Assembly: GCF_017916505.1 (NCBI RefSeq) | Contig: NZ_JAFMSZ010000001.1 | Coordinates: 1,240,001 to 1,304,000 of the forward strand | DNA: 64,000 nucleotides | Reading direction: 5' to 3' | DNA from: Naasia sp. SYSU D00057 | GTDB taxonomy: Bacteria > Actinomycetota > Actinomycetes > Actinomycetales > Microbacteriaceae | Shown: piece after piece, positions 42,536 to 50,278 of the stretch | How the letters are laid out: each line of letters begins with the position of its first letter | How positions within the stretch are numbered: the stretch's first letter is position 1 | Translations under genes and position numbers: made by a program | The notes under the pieces: model-generated | Databases searched by the model: none | The model's input: the letters and a program-made list of their open reading frames with translations, nothing else | What the model was told of the DNA's origin: nothing

Positions 42536-43573
42536 TCAGCGCGTGGGGTTGTCCTCGTCGCGCGCGACAGTGGGCACGGCCTCGGCCGGGTCGGGCAGCG
42601 CGGGGTCCCGCTTCATCTTCACGACGCTCGCGATGGTCGCGACGGACATCGCGGCGATGATGACGCCGAGCGAGGTCCAGGTGCCGATCTCCGGCGCCCA
42701 CTCGACGTGCTGGCCACCGTTGATGAAGGGCAGCTCGTTCTCGTGCAGGGCGTGCAGGAACAGCTTCACGCCGATGAAGGCGAGGATGAACGCGATGCCG
42801 TACTTGAGGTAGACGAGGCGCTCGACCAGGTCGCCGAGCAGGAAGTACAGCTGGCGGAGTCCCATCAGCGCGAACACGTTCGCGGTGAAGACGATGAACG
42901 GGCTCGTCGTGATGCCGAAGATCGCGGGGATCGAGTCGAGCGCGAAGAGGATGTCCGTCGTGCCGATCGCGATGAACACGATGAGGATCGGCGTGAACGT
43001 CTTGTGGCCGTCCTTGACGGTGCGGATCTTGTTGCCGTCGAACTCGTCGGTGATGCGGATGTGCCGCCGGAGGAACGCGATGAGCTTGCTCTCGTTCTCC
43101 TCGTCGTGGTCCTTGCCGAAGGCCTGGGTCCATGCCGTGTAGACGAGGAACGCGCCGAACAGGTAGAAGATCCAGCTGAAGTTCTCGATGAGCGCGGCGC
43201 CCAGCAGGATGAAGATGCCGCGGAAGATGAGGGCCAGGATGATGCCCACCATCAGGATCTCCTGCTGGTACTTCTTGGGCACCTTGAACTGGGCCATGAT
43301 GATGACGAAGACGAACAGGTTGTCGATCGACAGGCTGTACTCCGTCAGCCAGCCGGCGATGAACTGTCCGCCGTGCTCCGCGTCGCCGAGCACGAACATG
43401 GCCCCGGCGAAGATCAGCGCGAGCAGCACGTAGAAGCCGACCCAGAGGCTCGACTCCCGGACGCTCGGCACGTGCGGACGCTTGTAGGCGAGGATCAGGT
43501 CCCCGAGAAGGATGAGCAGGAGTACGGCATAGGAGCCGAGCTCGAACCAGACGGGGAGTTCCAGATTGGACAA
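42536..43573 (-). CDS. TerC-family membrane protein (manganese-export type)
   Basis: A 345-residue membrane protein with about eight helices. It carries TEYSLSIDNLFVFVIIMAQF (membrane Asp-Asn pair) and FALDSIPAIFGITTSPFIVFTANVFALMGLR spread over the second Asp-containing motif, both typical of TerC/Alx proteins that export Mn2+. TTG 43573 was chosen because AAGGA (43585-43581) precedes it by 7 nt and that site is the element a Mn2+ riboswitch would hide. ATG 43600 lies between riboswitch and ribosome site and has none of its own. Confidence 0.9.
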   Translation of the reverse strand: MSNLELPVWFELGSYAVLLLILLGDLILAYKRPHVPSVRESSLWVGFYVLLALIFAGAMFVLGDAEHGGQFIAGWLTEYSLSIDNLFVFVIIMAQFKVPKKYQQEILMVGIILALIFRGIFILLGAALIENFSWIFYLFGAFLVYTAWTQAFGKDHDEENESKLIAFLRRHIRITDEFDGNKIRTVKDGHKTFTPILIVFIAIGTTDILFALDSIPAIFGITTSPFIVFTANVFALMGLRQLYFLLGDLVERLVYLKYGIAFILAFIGVKLFLHALHENELPFINGGQHVEWAPEIGTWTSLGVIIAAMSVATIASVVKMKRDPALPDPAEAVPTVARDEDNPTR

Positions 43574-43610
43574 GGAGTGATCCTTCGGTTGCGCGGGCAT
43601 GGCGACGAAC

Positions 43611-43708
43611 CGAAAGTCTCTCCCGCGCCCTGTCGGCGCCGCGGCACCCGGGGCCACTCCATCGGGACCCGTCCTGACGGACGCCGCGTTCCGGGATACT
43701 CCCCTTCG
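43611..43708 (-). promoter_or_regulatory. yybP-ykoY-type manganese riboswitch upstream of terC
   Basis: Minus-strand RNA shows the two conserved loop sequences of this class: GGGGAGTA (43704 to 43697) and CAGGGCGCGGGAGAGACT (43632 to 43615). They are closed by P1 between CGAA (43708-43705) and TTCG (43614-43611), extendable by two pairs. The P1 3' strand CTTTCGG (43616-43610) can instead pair with CCGAAGG (43588-43582), which contains the terC ribosome site. That predicts Mn2+ turning translation on by stabilising P1. Confidence 0.85.
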
Positions 43709-43716
43709 CGGAGGCG

Positions 43717-43722
43717 AGTCTA
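43717..43722 (-). promoter_or_regulatory. -10 box TAGACT of the terC riboswitch transcript
   Basis: On the minus strand TAGACT (43722 to 43717) ends about 8 nt before the first riboswitch helix, so transcription would begin at the aptamer's 5' edge. Confidence 0.55.
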
Positions 43723-43793
43723 GCGGAGGCTCGGCCGCCGGAGGCGCGACGCCCCCTCCCGTGCGCCGCCTCGTGCCCGCCTCCGTGACCGGC

Positions 43794-43850
43794 CGAGTTG
43801 CCACTTTCCGCCCCCATTCATGCGGGATAGGGGCGGAAAGCGGCAACTCG
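43794..43850. repeat. 21-bp near-perfect inverted repeat in terC/NYN divergent region
   Basis: The arm 43794-43814 (CGAGTTGCC...CCGCCCC) pairs with 43830-43850 (GGGGCGG...GGCAACTCG) with one mismatch and a 15-nt loop. It lies between the divergent terC and NYN genes, 40-110 bp upstream of NYN. Confidence 0.85.
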
Positions 43851-43889
43851 CGAGGGGCGGAGCCCGATGGGCGAGGGGGCGCGCGCACC

Positions 43890-43895
43890 TAGACT
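43890..43895 (+). promoter_or_regulatory. -10 box TAGACT, leaderless start of NYN gene
   Basis: TAGACT is followed by 7 nt and GTG 43903. Confidence 0.55.
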
Positions 43896-43902
43896 CCCGA
43901 TC

Positions 43903-44463
43903 GTGGATCGATCAGCCCGGCGCACCTTCGTCCTCGTCGACGGGGAGAACATCGACGCGACCCTCGGCGGCACCATCCTGGGCCGCAAGCCGGAGCCGGG
44001 CGAGCGGCCCCGCTGGGAGCGGGTCATCGACTTCGCCCGCCGGCTGCACGGTCAGGACGTGACCGGCCTGTTCTTCCTCAACGCCTCCAACGGGTACCTG
44101 CCGGGCCCCTTCGTCAGCGCGCTGATGAACATCGGCTTCCGCCCGGTGCCGCTCGCCGGCGGCCCCAACGAGAAGGTCGTCGACATCGGCATCCAGCGCA
44201 CGCTGGAGGCGCTCGTCGACCGGAACGCGGACGTGCTGCTGTGCAGCCACGACGTCGACTTCCTCGAGCAGGTGGAGCGCCTGCTCGACGCCGACCAGCA
44301 GGTGGGCCTCATCGGCTTCCCCGAGCTCGTGAGCGGCGGCTACAGCTCGCTCGACCTGCCGATCTACGACCTCGAGTCGGACGTCAAGGCGTTCACGTCG
44401 CCGCTGCCGCGGGTCCGCATCATCCCGCTCGCCGAGTTCGACCCGATGGTCTTCCTGCGCTGA
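43903..44463 (+). CDS. NYN-domain (PIN-like) putative ribonuclease
   Basis: A 186-residue single-domain protein of the NYN/LabA group, PIN-like nucleases acting on RNA. Candidate metal-binding Asp residues are in FVLVDGENID (about residue 15), KVVDIGIQRTLEAL (about residue 93) and LLCSHDVDFLEQV (about residue 115). GTG 43903 was chosen because it follows a leaderless -10 box; the ATG at 43867 lies upstream of that box. It precedes a short 16-bp tandem repeat (44479-44510). Confidence 0.85.
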   Translation: MDRSARRTFVLVDGENIDATLGGTILGRKPEPGERPRWERVIDFARRLHGQDVTGLFFLNASNGYLPGPFVSALMNIGFRPVPLAGGPNEKVVDIGIQRTLEALVDRNADVLLCSHDVDFLEQVERLLDADQQVGLIGFPELVSGGYSSLDLPIYDLESDVKAFTSPLPRVRIIPLAEFDPMVFLR

Positions 44464-44478
44464 CCCATGGCCGGCTTG

Positions 44479-44510
44479 CCGGCCGTCCCGTCGTCCGGCC
44501 GTCCCGTCGT
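44479..44510. repeat. 16-bp tandem repeat, two units
   Basis: CCGGCCGTCCCGTCGT is repeated exactly (44479-44494 and 44495-44510), with a degenerate partial third unit following. Confidence 0.9.
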
Positions 44511-44562
44511 CCCGTCGTCGGCCGAGAAGAGAGGGAGGGCGCGCACACCGCCGGGAAGCACT

Positions 44563-44593
44563 GAAGCCCCCGGCTCTGAGAGCCGGGGGCTTC
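44563..44593 (-). terminator. Hairpin terminator after tRNA-Glu
   Basis: GAAGCCCCCGGCT (44563-44575) and AGCCGGGGGCTTC (44581-44593) form a perfect 13-bp stem with a 5-nt loop, 5 nt beyond the tRNA 3' end. No U-run, as usual in high-GC actinobacteria. Confidence 0.85.
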
Positions 44594-44597
44594 GATG

Positions 44598-44670
44598 TGA
44601 CCCCAGCGGGATTTGAACCCGCGTTACCGCCGTGAGAGGGCGACGTCCTAGGCCGCTAAACGATGGGGCC
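44598..44670 (-). tRNA. tRNA-Glu (anticodon CUC)
   Basis: On the minus strand a 73-nt cloverleaf starts GGCCCCA and ends TGGGGTC plus discriminator A. The acceptor stem is 7 bp with one G-U. The anticodon loop is CTCTCAC, giving CUC, which reads GAG, the dominant Glu codon here. The T-arm is GCGGG-TTCAAAT-CCCGC. CCA is not encoded. Confidence 0.96.
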
Positions 44671-44737
44671 GTGTGTGCCGCGTCGAAACGCGCCTCAACG
44701 AGTATAGGCGAACGAGAACGGAACACCAATTCGCTCG

Positions 44738-45667
44738 TCAGAAGCCGCTTTCGCCTCCGGGGGCCAGGACGCGGAGCGCACCGTGCACCACCTCGAACTC
44801 GATCGGGAGCGGGCCGAGGCGCTCCCCGTCGCCGTATGCCGCGATCGGCACGTCCGACTCGAGGAGTCCCCGGCGGGCGCGCTCGAGGCGCACCATCGGC
44901 AGGGTCGTGTGCCGGCCGGAGAAGACGCGCGGGAACAGGGCGAGGAACCGCAGCCGCCCGACCGGCGTCACGAGCAGCACGTCGAGCTCGCCGTCGTCGA
45001 CCCGCGCGTCCGGCGCGATGTGCATGCCGCCGCCGATCCAGCCGTTGTTGGCGACCGCGAGCAGCACCCCCGACTCGTCCCGCGCGACGCCGTCGAGCTC
45101 GATCCGGTAGCGCATCGGGCGCAGGGCAGCAAGCTCGCGCACGAGCGCGATCGTGTAGCGGCTCGCGCCGCGGGGCCGGCGCATCCGGTTCGCCCGCTCC
45201 GTGACGAGCGCGTCGAAGCCGGCGGAGATCGCGCCGACCACCCACACCGGGTCGCCGCCGGCGGGCGTCGCGCGGATGGCGTCGACACGGCGGGCCGGTG
45301 CGCGGAGCGCCTCGAGGAGGACGCGCACCGCGGCGTCCGGGTCGCCGAGCGGCAGCCCCAGCCCGCGGGCCAGGTCGTTGCCGGTGCCGGACGGCACGAT
45401 CCCCAGGGCGCGGTCGGTGCCGGCGACGTGGCGGGCGCCGAAGTGCACCATCCCGTCGCCGCCCACCACGACGAGGGCGTCCGGACGGCGTCCCGCCAGC
45501 TCCTGGCGGACGGCGGTGTCGAGCTCGGCGAGGGACGGCCGCAGCAGCCCCGTCACCTCGTGGCCTGCCGCACGGAGGCTCCCGACGACCAGAGCGCCGG
45601 CGTCCCGGCCGCGGCCGAACGACGCCGACGGGTTGATGGCGACGACGAGTCGGCGGCGGTCCTGCAC
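44738..45667 (-). CDS. Diacylglycerol kinase family lipid kinase
   Basis: A 309-residue DAGK-catalytic-domain protein (DgkB/YegS type) that phosphorylates lipids or sphingoid bases. Landmarks are VVAINPSASFGRGRD at the N-terminus, LVVVGGDGMVHFGARHVAGTD (nucleotide-binding GGDG) and LGIVPSGTGNDLARGLGLP, with PDARVDDGELDVLLV in the C-terminal lobe. GTG 45667 was taken as the start because the upstream extension is low-complexity. Lipid substrate is not determined. Confidence 0.93.
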   Translation of the reverse strand: MQDRRRLVVAINPSASFGRGRDAGALVVGSLRAAGHEVTGLLRPSLAELDTAVRQELAGRRPDALVVVGGDGMVHFGARHVAGTDRALGIVPSGTGNDLARGLGLPLGDPDAAVRVLLEALRAPARRVDAIRATPAGGDPVWVVGAISAGFDALVTERANRMRRPRGASRYTIALVRELAALRPMRYRIELDGVARDESGVLLAVANNGWIGGGMHIAPDARVDDGELDVLLVTPVGRLRFLALFPRVFSGRHTTLPMVRLERARRGLLESDVPIAAYGDGERLGPLPIEFEVVHGALRVLAPGGESGF

Positions 45668-45749
45668 CGGCCCATCATGGCGGAGCCGCGCTCCGCAACC
45701 GGATCGTGCGCATTTGCGCGGCCCGGCGAGCCGGGTGTTGTCTGTGCCC

Positions 45750-46385
45750 ATGAAGGTGACGAAGCTCGAACACGCCGCACTGATCGTCGAGACCGCCGGG
45801 AGAACCCTGATCGTCGATCCGGGCTCGCTCACCACCCCCGTCACCGAGCCCGGCAACGCGGTCGGCATCGTCATCACGCACGAGCATCCGGACCACTGGA
45901 CGCCCGAGCAGCTCAACCGGATCCTCGGCAAGAACCCCGGCATCCCGATCTTCGGGCCCGCAGGCGTCGCGGCGGCGGCCGAGGGCTTCGACGTCACGGT
46001 GGTCGCCGAGGGCACGACGGTCGAGATAGGCCCCTTCACCCTCCAGTTCTTCGGCGAGAAGCACGCCCTCATCCACGAGACGTTGCCCGTGCCGGACAAC
46101 GTCGGCGTCCTGATCAACGGGTCCTTCTTCTATCCGGGCGACGCGCTGACCGTGCCGGACGTGAAGGTGCAGACCCTCGCGGTGCCCTCCGCCGCGCCGT
46201 GGCTCAAGCTCGGCGAGGCGATGGACTACGTGACCGCCATGGGAGCGGCGCACGTCTTCCCGACCCACGACATGGTGCTGACCGCGGCCGGTCGGAGCAT
46301 CTACAACGGGCGGCTCCAGGCGGCCACCGAGGCAGCGGGCGGCGAGTTCGTCGCCCTCGAGCCCGGGCAGTCCATCGACGTCTGA
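45750..46385 (+). CDS. MBL-fold metal-dependent hydrolase (UlaG-like)
   Basis: A 211-residue metallo-beta-lactamase-fold protein: MKVTKLEHAALIVETAGRTLIVDPGS, the metal motif ITHEHPDHWTPEQL (HxHxDH variant), and further His in GEKHALIHETLP and FPTHDMVLTAAG. It resembles the UlaG/L-ascorbate-6-phosphate-lactonase-like branch of small hydrolases; substrate unknown. It converges with modC, 1 bp between stops. Confidence 0.9.
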   Translation: MKVTKLEHAALIVETAGRTLIVDPGSLTTPVTEPGNAVGIVITHEHPDHWTPEQLNRILGKNPGIPIFGPAGVAAAAEGFDVTVVAEGTTVEIGPFTLQFFGEKHALIHETLPVPDNVGVLINGSFFYPGDALTVPDVKVQTLAVPSAAPWLKLGEAMDYVTAMGAAHVFPTHDMVLTAAGRSIYNGRLQAATEAAGGEFVALEPGQSIDV

Positions 46386-46386
46386 C

Positions 46387-47106
46387 CTACCCGGGGAACA
46401 TCGCCGAGACGTACGGCGTCGCGGGCGCCGCGCGCAGGGCATCCGGTGTGCCGCGCTGCACCGCCCGGCCGCCCTCGACGACCACGACCTCGTCGGCGAG
46501 CACCTCCGCGTCGACCGGATCGTGCGTCACGAGGATCGTGCATCCGGGATGACGCCGGAGGCCGTCGCGCAGCCCCGAGCGCACCTCCTCGCGGACTTCC
46601 GCATCGAGGGCCGCGAGCGGCTCGTCGAGCAGGAGCAGATGCGGCTGCGGCGCGAGCGCCCGCGCCAGCGCGACCCGCTGCGCCTGCCCGCCGGAGACCT
46701 CCCGCGGCCGCGCGCCCGCGAGCTCGCCGATCCCGAGTCGGCCGAGCCACTCCCCTGCGGTCCGCAGCGCGTCCGCCCGACGGGCTCCGCCGGCGCGCAG
46801 GCCGAACGCGACGTTCTCGGCCACGGAGAGGTGCGGGAAGAGCAGGGCGTCCTGGAACATCCAGCCCACCGACCGGCGCGCGATGTCGACGGACACGCCG
46901 ACGGCGACGTCGTCGAGCACCCGGCCGTCGAGGACGACGCGCCCGGACGCGAGCGGAACGGCCCCCGCGAGGGCGCCGAGCCCGGTGCTCTTGCCGGCGC
47001 CGTTCGGCCCGAGCAGCGCGACGACCGCGCCGGGCGGCACGACGAGCTCCAGCTCGAGCCGGAACCCGCCGCGCTCGACGGCGAGCCGCGCGTCGAGGCC
47101 GCTCAT
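46387..47106 (-). CDS. modC: Molybdate ABC transporter ATP-binding protein (short ModC)
   Basis: A 239-residue ABC ATPase: Walker A GPNGAGKST, Q-loop GWMFQDALLFPHL, signature VSGGQAQR, Walker B LLLLDEPLAALD and VTHDPVDAEVLADE. It lacks the C-terminal TOBE/Mop domain that full-length ModC (about 350 residues) uses to sense molybdate; a separate TOBE protein is encoded three genes upstream. ATG 47106 overlaps the modB stop. Confidence 0.92.
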   Translation of the reverse strand: MSGLDARLAVERGGFRLELELVVPPGAVVALLGPNGAGKSTGLGALAGAVPLASGRVVLDGRVLDDVAVGVSVDIARRSVGWMFQDALLFPHLSVAENVAFGLRAGGARRADALRTAGEWLGRLGIGELAGARPREVSGGQAQRVALARALAPQPHLLLLDEPLAALDAEVREEVRSGLRDGLRRHPGCTILVTHDPVDAEVLADEVVVVEGGRAVQRGTPDALRAAPATPYVSAMFPG

Positions 47107-47900
47107 GCGCCCACCCGCAGCCAGCGGTCGCGAAGGCTGACGAGCACGACGACGGACACGGCGAGCAGCAGCAGCGCGAGCACGATCGCCGAGTCGGGCG
47201 AGGTCTGCAGCCCCAGGTAGGCGGCGACCGGCAGCGTGCGGGTGACGCCCGGCAGGCTGCCCGCGAAGGTGATGGTCGCGCCGAACTCGCCGAGCGCGCG
47301 CGTGAAGCAGAGGACCGCGCCCGACACGAGGCCCGGCGCGACGAGCGGCAGCGTGACCCGCCGGAAGGCGTGCCAGCGGGACGCGCCGAGGCTTGCGGCC
47401 ACGATGCCGTACCGCGGATCCGCGCCGCGGAGGGCGCCCTCGACGGCGAGGACGAGGAACGGCATCGACACGAAGGTCTGGGCGAGCACGACGGCCGGCG
47501 TGGTGAAGGGCACCGTGATCCCGGTCAGCGACTGCAGCGGCGCGCCGACGAGACCCTGCCGGCCGAGCAGGAGGAGCAGCGCGATGCCGCCGACGACAGG
47601 CGGCAGGACGAGCGGAACGGTCACCGCGGCGCGCAGCAGCCGGCGAGCCGGCGTCGGCCAGCGGTCCGAGGAGGCGAGCACCGCGGCGAGCGGCACCCCG
47701 AGCACGAGCGCCGCGGCGGTCGCGGCGAGCGCCGTGCCGAGGGAGAGCAGCAGCGCCGACAGCGACTCCGGGGCGGCGAGCAGGGCGCCCGCGCGCGTCC
47801 AGGGCACCCGGGTTATGAGGGCGACGAGCGGCAGCGCGAGCAGCAGGACGGCGACCGCGGCCGGCAGCCAAAGGATGCCGGGCAGGTCACGGCGCGGCAA
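47103..47900 (-). CDS. modB: Molybdate ABC transporter permease
   Basis: A 265-residue permease with about five to six membrane helices and the EAA loop EGALRGADPRYGIVAASLGASRWHAFRRVTLP, split over about residues 150-180, ending in GEFGATITFAGSLPG, the ModB signature. TTG 47900 was chosen since AGGAGG (47912-47907) lies 6 nt upstream, inside the modA end; the genes overlap by 14 nt. Confidence 0.92.
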   Translation of the reverse strand: MPRRDLPGILWLPAAVAVLLLALPLVALITRVPWTRAGALLAAPESLSALLLSLGTALAATAAALVLGVPLAAVLASSDRWPTPARRLLRAAVTVPLVLPPVVGGIALLLLLGRQGLVGAPLQSLTGITVPFTTPAVVLAQTFVSMPFLVLAVEGALRGADPRYGIVAASLGASRWHAFRRVTLPLVAPGLVSGAVLCFTRALGEFGATITFAGSLPGVTRTLPVAAYLGLQTSPDSAIVLALLLLAVSVVVLVSLRDRWLRVGA

Positions 47901-48663
47901 AGCCGGCCTCCTCGAAGGCGCTGCGCCCGTCCTCGGCGACGTAGCGGGCGAAGGCGCGGGCGAGCTCCGGGTCCGCCGCTCGGTCGAGCACCGCGATCGG
48001 GTAGTCCGTCGGCTCCTCCTCGGCCTCAGGGAACGGGACCCCCTGCGCTCGACCACCGGCGGCGAGCACGTCGGTGCGGTAGACGAGGCCGGCATCCACC
48101 TCGCCGAGCTCCACCTTGGTGAGCACGGCGCGCACGTCCTGCTCCAGCGTGTCGGGCACCGCCTGCACTCCGGCGGCGGCGAGCACCCTCGAGGCGACCG
48201 CCCCGCACGGCACCGACTCGTCGCAGAGCGCGATCGCGAGCTCGGGTCGGGCGAGGTCCGCCAGCCCGGTCACACCGGCCGGGTTGCCCGGCGGGACGGC
48301 GATCTCGAGGACGTTCCGCGCGACCACCACGGACTCACCGGCGAGCAGGCCGGCATCGGCGACGACGGCCATGGTGTCCTCGCTGGCGGCCGCGAACACG
48401 TCGGCCGGGGCTCCCTGGGTCAGCTGCGCGGCGAGGCCCGAGCTGCCCCCGAACGAGAGCACGACCGAGACGCCGGGGCGCTCCGCCTCGAACCGGTCCG
48501 CGAGCTCCTCGAGCACGTCGGTGAGCGAGGCCGCCGCGAACACCGAGACCGTGCCGGCGGTGGCGCCCGTGCCGGCGCCGGAGCCGGCCCCCGTGGACGC
48601 GCAGCCGACGAGCGCCGCGGCCGCGAGGGCCGCGATCGCCGCCGGCGCCGCCCGCCGTCTCAT
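47887..48663 (-). CDS. modA: Molybdate-binding lipoprotein
   Basis: A 258-residue substrate-binding lipoprotein: signal peptide with lipobox ALVGC, Gly/Ala/Thr linker, then VFAAASLTDVLEELADRFE and VVLSFGGSSGLAAQLTQGAPADVFAAAS, the oxyanion-binding motifs of ModA, plus GLVYRTDVLAAGG near the C-terminus. ATG 48663 overlaps the TOBE gene stop. Confidence 0.95.
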   Translation of the reverse strand: MRRRAAPAAIAALAAAALVGCASTGAGSGAGTGATAGTVSVFAAASLTDVLEELADRFEAERPGVSVVLSFGGSSGLAAQLTQGAPADVFAAASEDTMAVVADAGLLAGESVVVARNVLEIAVPPGNPAGVTGLADLARPELAIALCDESVPCGAVASRVLAAAGVQAVPDTLEQDVRAVLTKVELGEVDAGLVYRTDVLAAGGRAQGVPFPEAEEEPTDYPIAVLDRAADPELARAFARYVAEDGRSAFEEAGFAAP

Positions 48664-49085
48664 CGCCGGTCGGGGCGGGCGGGCTCTGCCTCCACGACCA
48701 CGGTGGTCGCCTTCATGCTGGCGGTCGCGATCCGGCCGGGCTCGAGCTCGAGCTCCTCGGCGGCCTCGCGGCTCATCAGGGAGACGATGCGGAAGGGCCC
48801 CGCCTGCAGCTCGACCTGCGCCATGACGCCGTCCTTCTCGACGCGGGTCACGATGCCCGGGATCCGGTTGCGGGCGGAGCTGCCGGCGCGCGGCCGGGCC
48901 GCGGCGAGCGGCGACTCCTCCGCGATCTCGCGGGCGAGGCCGGCCAGCTCCGCGCCGTCGACGGTGAGCCGCCGTCCCTCGGCGCGCATCTCGATCCGGC
49001 CGGCATCCGCCCACCGCCGCAGGGTGTCGTCGCTCACACCGAGCAGGGCCGCCGCCTCGCTCACACGCACCCGGGGAACAGCCAT
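48660..49085 (-). CDS. Helix-turn-helix plus TOBE protein, putative molybdate sensor
   Basis: A 141-residue protein with an N-terminal excisionase/MerR-type helix-turn-helix (VSEAAALLGVSDDTLRRWADAGRI) and a C-terminal Mop/TOBE domain (ARNRIPGIVTRVEKDGVMAQVELQAGPFRIVSLMS, about residues 68-102). TOBE domains bind molybdate, so this is a likely ModE-like regulator or molybdate buffer for the modABC operon it heads. It may also replace the TOBE domain missing from ModC. ATG 49085 is preceded by GGAGAGGTC. Confidence 0.9.
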   Translation of the reverse strand: MAVPRVRVSEAAALLGVSDDTLRRWADAGRIEMRAEGRRLTVDGAELAGLAREIAEESPLAAARPRAGSSARNRIPGIVTRVEKDGVMAQVELQAGPFRIVSLMSREAAEELELEPGRIATASMKATTVVVEAEPARPDRR

Positions 49086-49171
49086 GACCTCTCCTTCCGC
49101 CGCATCTGCGTCGCTCCGACCAGCGTAGAGGCGCGGATACGGCACTCGGCGGACGGTGACAGAATTCCGGC

Positions 49172-50278
49172 ATGCCTTCAGCGCCGGATCGGGCCCGCTT
49201 CGCCCGGCAGATCACGCTGCCCGGCGTCGGACTGTCCGGGCAGGAGCGCCTCGCGTCCGCTCGCGTGCTCGTGATCGGCGCGGGCGGCCTCGGCAGCGCG
49301 GTGCTGCCGACCCTCGCCGCGGCGGGCGTCGGCACGCTCGGCGTCGTCGACGACGACGTGGTCGAGGTGAGCAACCTGCACCGCCAGACGCTGCACACCG
49401 CCGCCGACGTGGGCCGGCGGAAGGTGGACTCCGCCGCCGACCGCCTGCACGGCATCGCCAGCGGGGCCGTGACGACGCACGCGGTCCGCCTCACCGCCGC
49501 CAACGCGGCCGAGCTCGTCGCCGGATACGACCTCCTCGTCGACGGCAGCGACAACTTCGCCACCCGCTACCTCGCCAACGACACCGCCCGTGCCGCGGGG
49601 ATTCCGCTGGTCTGGGGCGCCATCTCACAGTACGGCGGCCACGTCGGCGTGGTCTTGCCCGCCGAGGGACCCGACTACCGCGACCTCTTCCCCGTCGAGC
49701 CTGACCCGTCCTCGGTGCTCACCTGCGCGGAGGGTGGAGTGCTCCCCTCCGTCTGCGGAGTCGTCGGCGGGCTGATGGCGACCGAGGTCCTCAAGCTCCT
49801 CGCCGGGCTCGGCCGGCCGCTCTCCGGCCGCGTCACCAGCTACGACGCCCTCACCGGCCGTTTCCGCGAGGTCGCCTTCCGAGCGGATCCCGACCGCGAC
49901 GCCGCTCCCTCTCCCCTGCCCGCATCCGCTTCCCGTCCCCAGGAGGACCGCATGACCGCGAACGCCGACGGAATCACCGCCCCCGAGCTCGAGCGGCTCC
50001 TCGCCGACGGGGAGCCCGTGCAGCTCGTCGACGTGCGCGAGCCGTGGGAGGCGGAGATCGCCGCCATCCCCGGCTCGCAGCTGCTGCCGCTCGGCTCGCT
50101 CCCGTCCACGCTCGACACCCTCGATCCGGAGGTGCCGGTGATCGCCTACTGCCACCACGGCGTGCGGTCGGAGCGCGCGCTGCACATCCTGCGCTCCGCC
50201 GGCCTCGACGCCCGCCACATGGAGGGCGGCATCGACGCGTGGAGCCGCAGCGTCGCCCCGGAGACGCCCCGCTACTGA
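49172..50278 (+). CDS. MoeB/ThiF-type adenylyltransferase with rhodanese domain (MoeZ-like)
   Basis: A 368-residue fusion. Residues about 1-250 are an E1-like adenylyltransferase: RQITLPGVGLSGQERL, nucleotide motif VLVIGAGGLGSAVLPTLAAAGVG, and DGSDNFATRYLANDTA. Residues about 265-368 are a rhodanese domain with QLVDVREPWE and the active Cys in YCHHGVRS. It would adenylate and thiocarboxylate the MoaD C-terminus for molybdopterin synthesis. ATG 49172 opens the Moco gene run and lacks a ribosome site; CAGAAT 6 nt upstream may be a leaderless -10. Confidence 0.92.
   Translation: MPSAPDRARFARQITLPGVGLSGQERLASARVLVIGAGGLGSAVLPTLAAAGVGTLGVVDDDVVEVSNLHRQTLHTAADVGRRKVDSAADRLHGIASGAVTTHAVRLTAANAAELVAGYDLLVDGSDNFATRYLANDTARAAGIPLVWGAISQYGGHVGVVLPAEGPDYRDLFPVEPDPSSVLTCAEGGVLPSVCGVVGGLMATEVLKLLAGLGRPLSGRVTSYDALTGRFREVAFRADPDRDAAPSPLPASASRPQEDRMTANADGITAPELERLLADGEPVQLVDVREPWEAEIAAIPGSQLLPLGSLPSTLDTLDPEVPVIAYCHHGVRSERALHILRSAGLDARHMEGGIDAWSRSVAPETPRY

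Noticed and set aside
43600-43888. ATG 43600 or the further upstream frame as the TerC start
   Set aside because: These positions lie in or next to the riboswitch and have no ribosome site; TTG 43573 has one at proper spacing.
44479-44510. 16-bp tandem repeat as a regulatory array
   Set aside because: Only two exact units in a short spacer next to a tRNA terminator; chance GC-rich repetition is enough.
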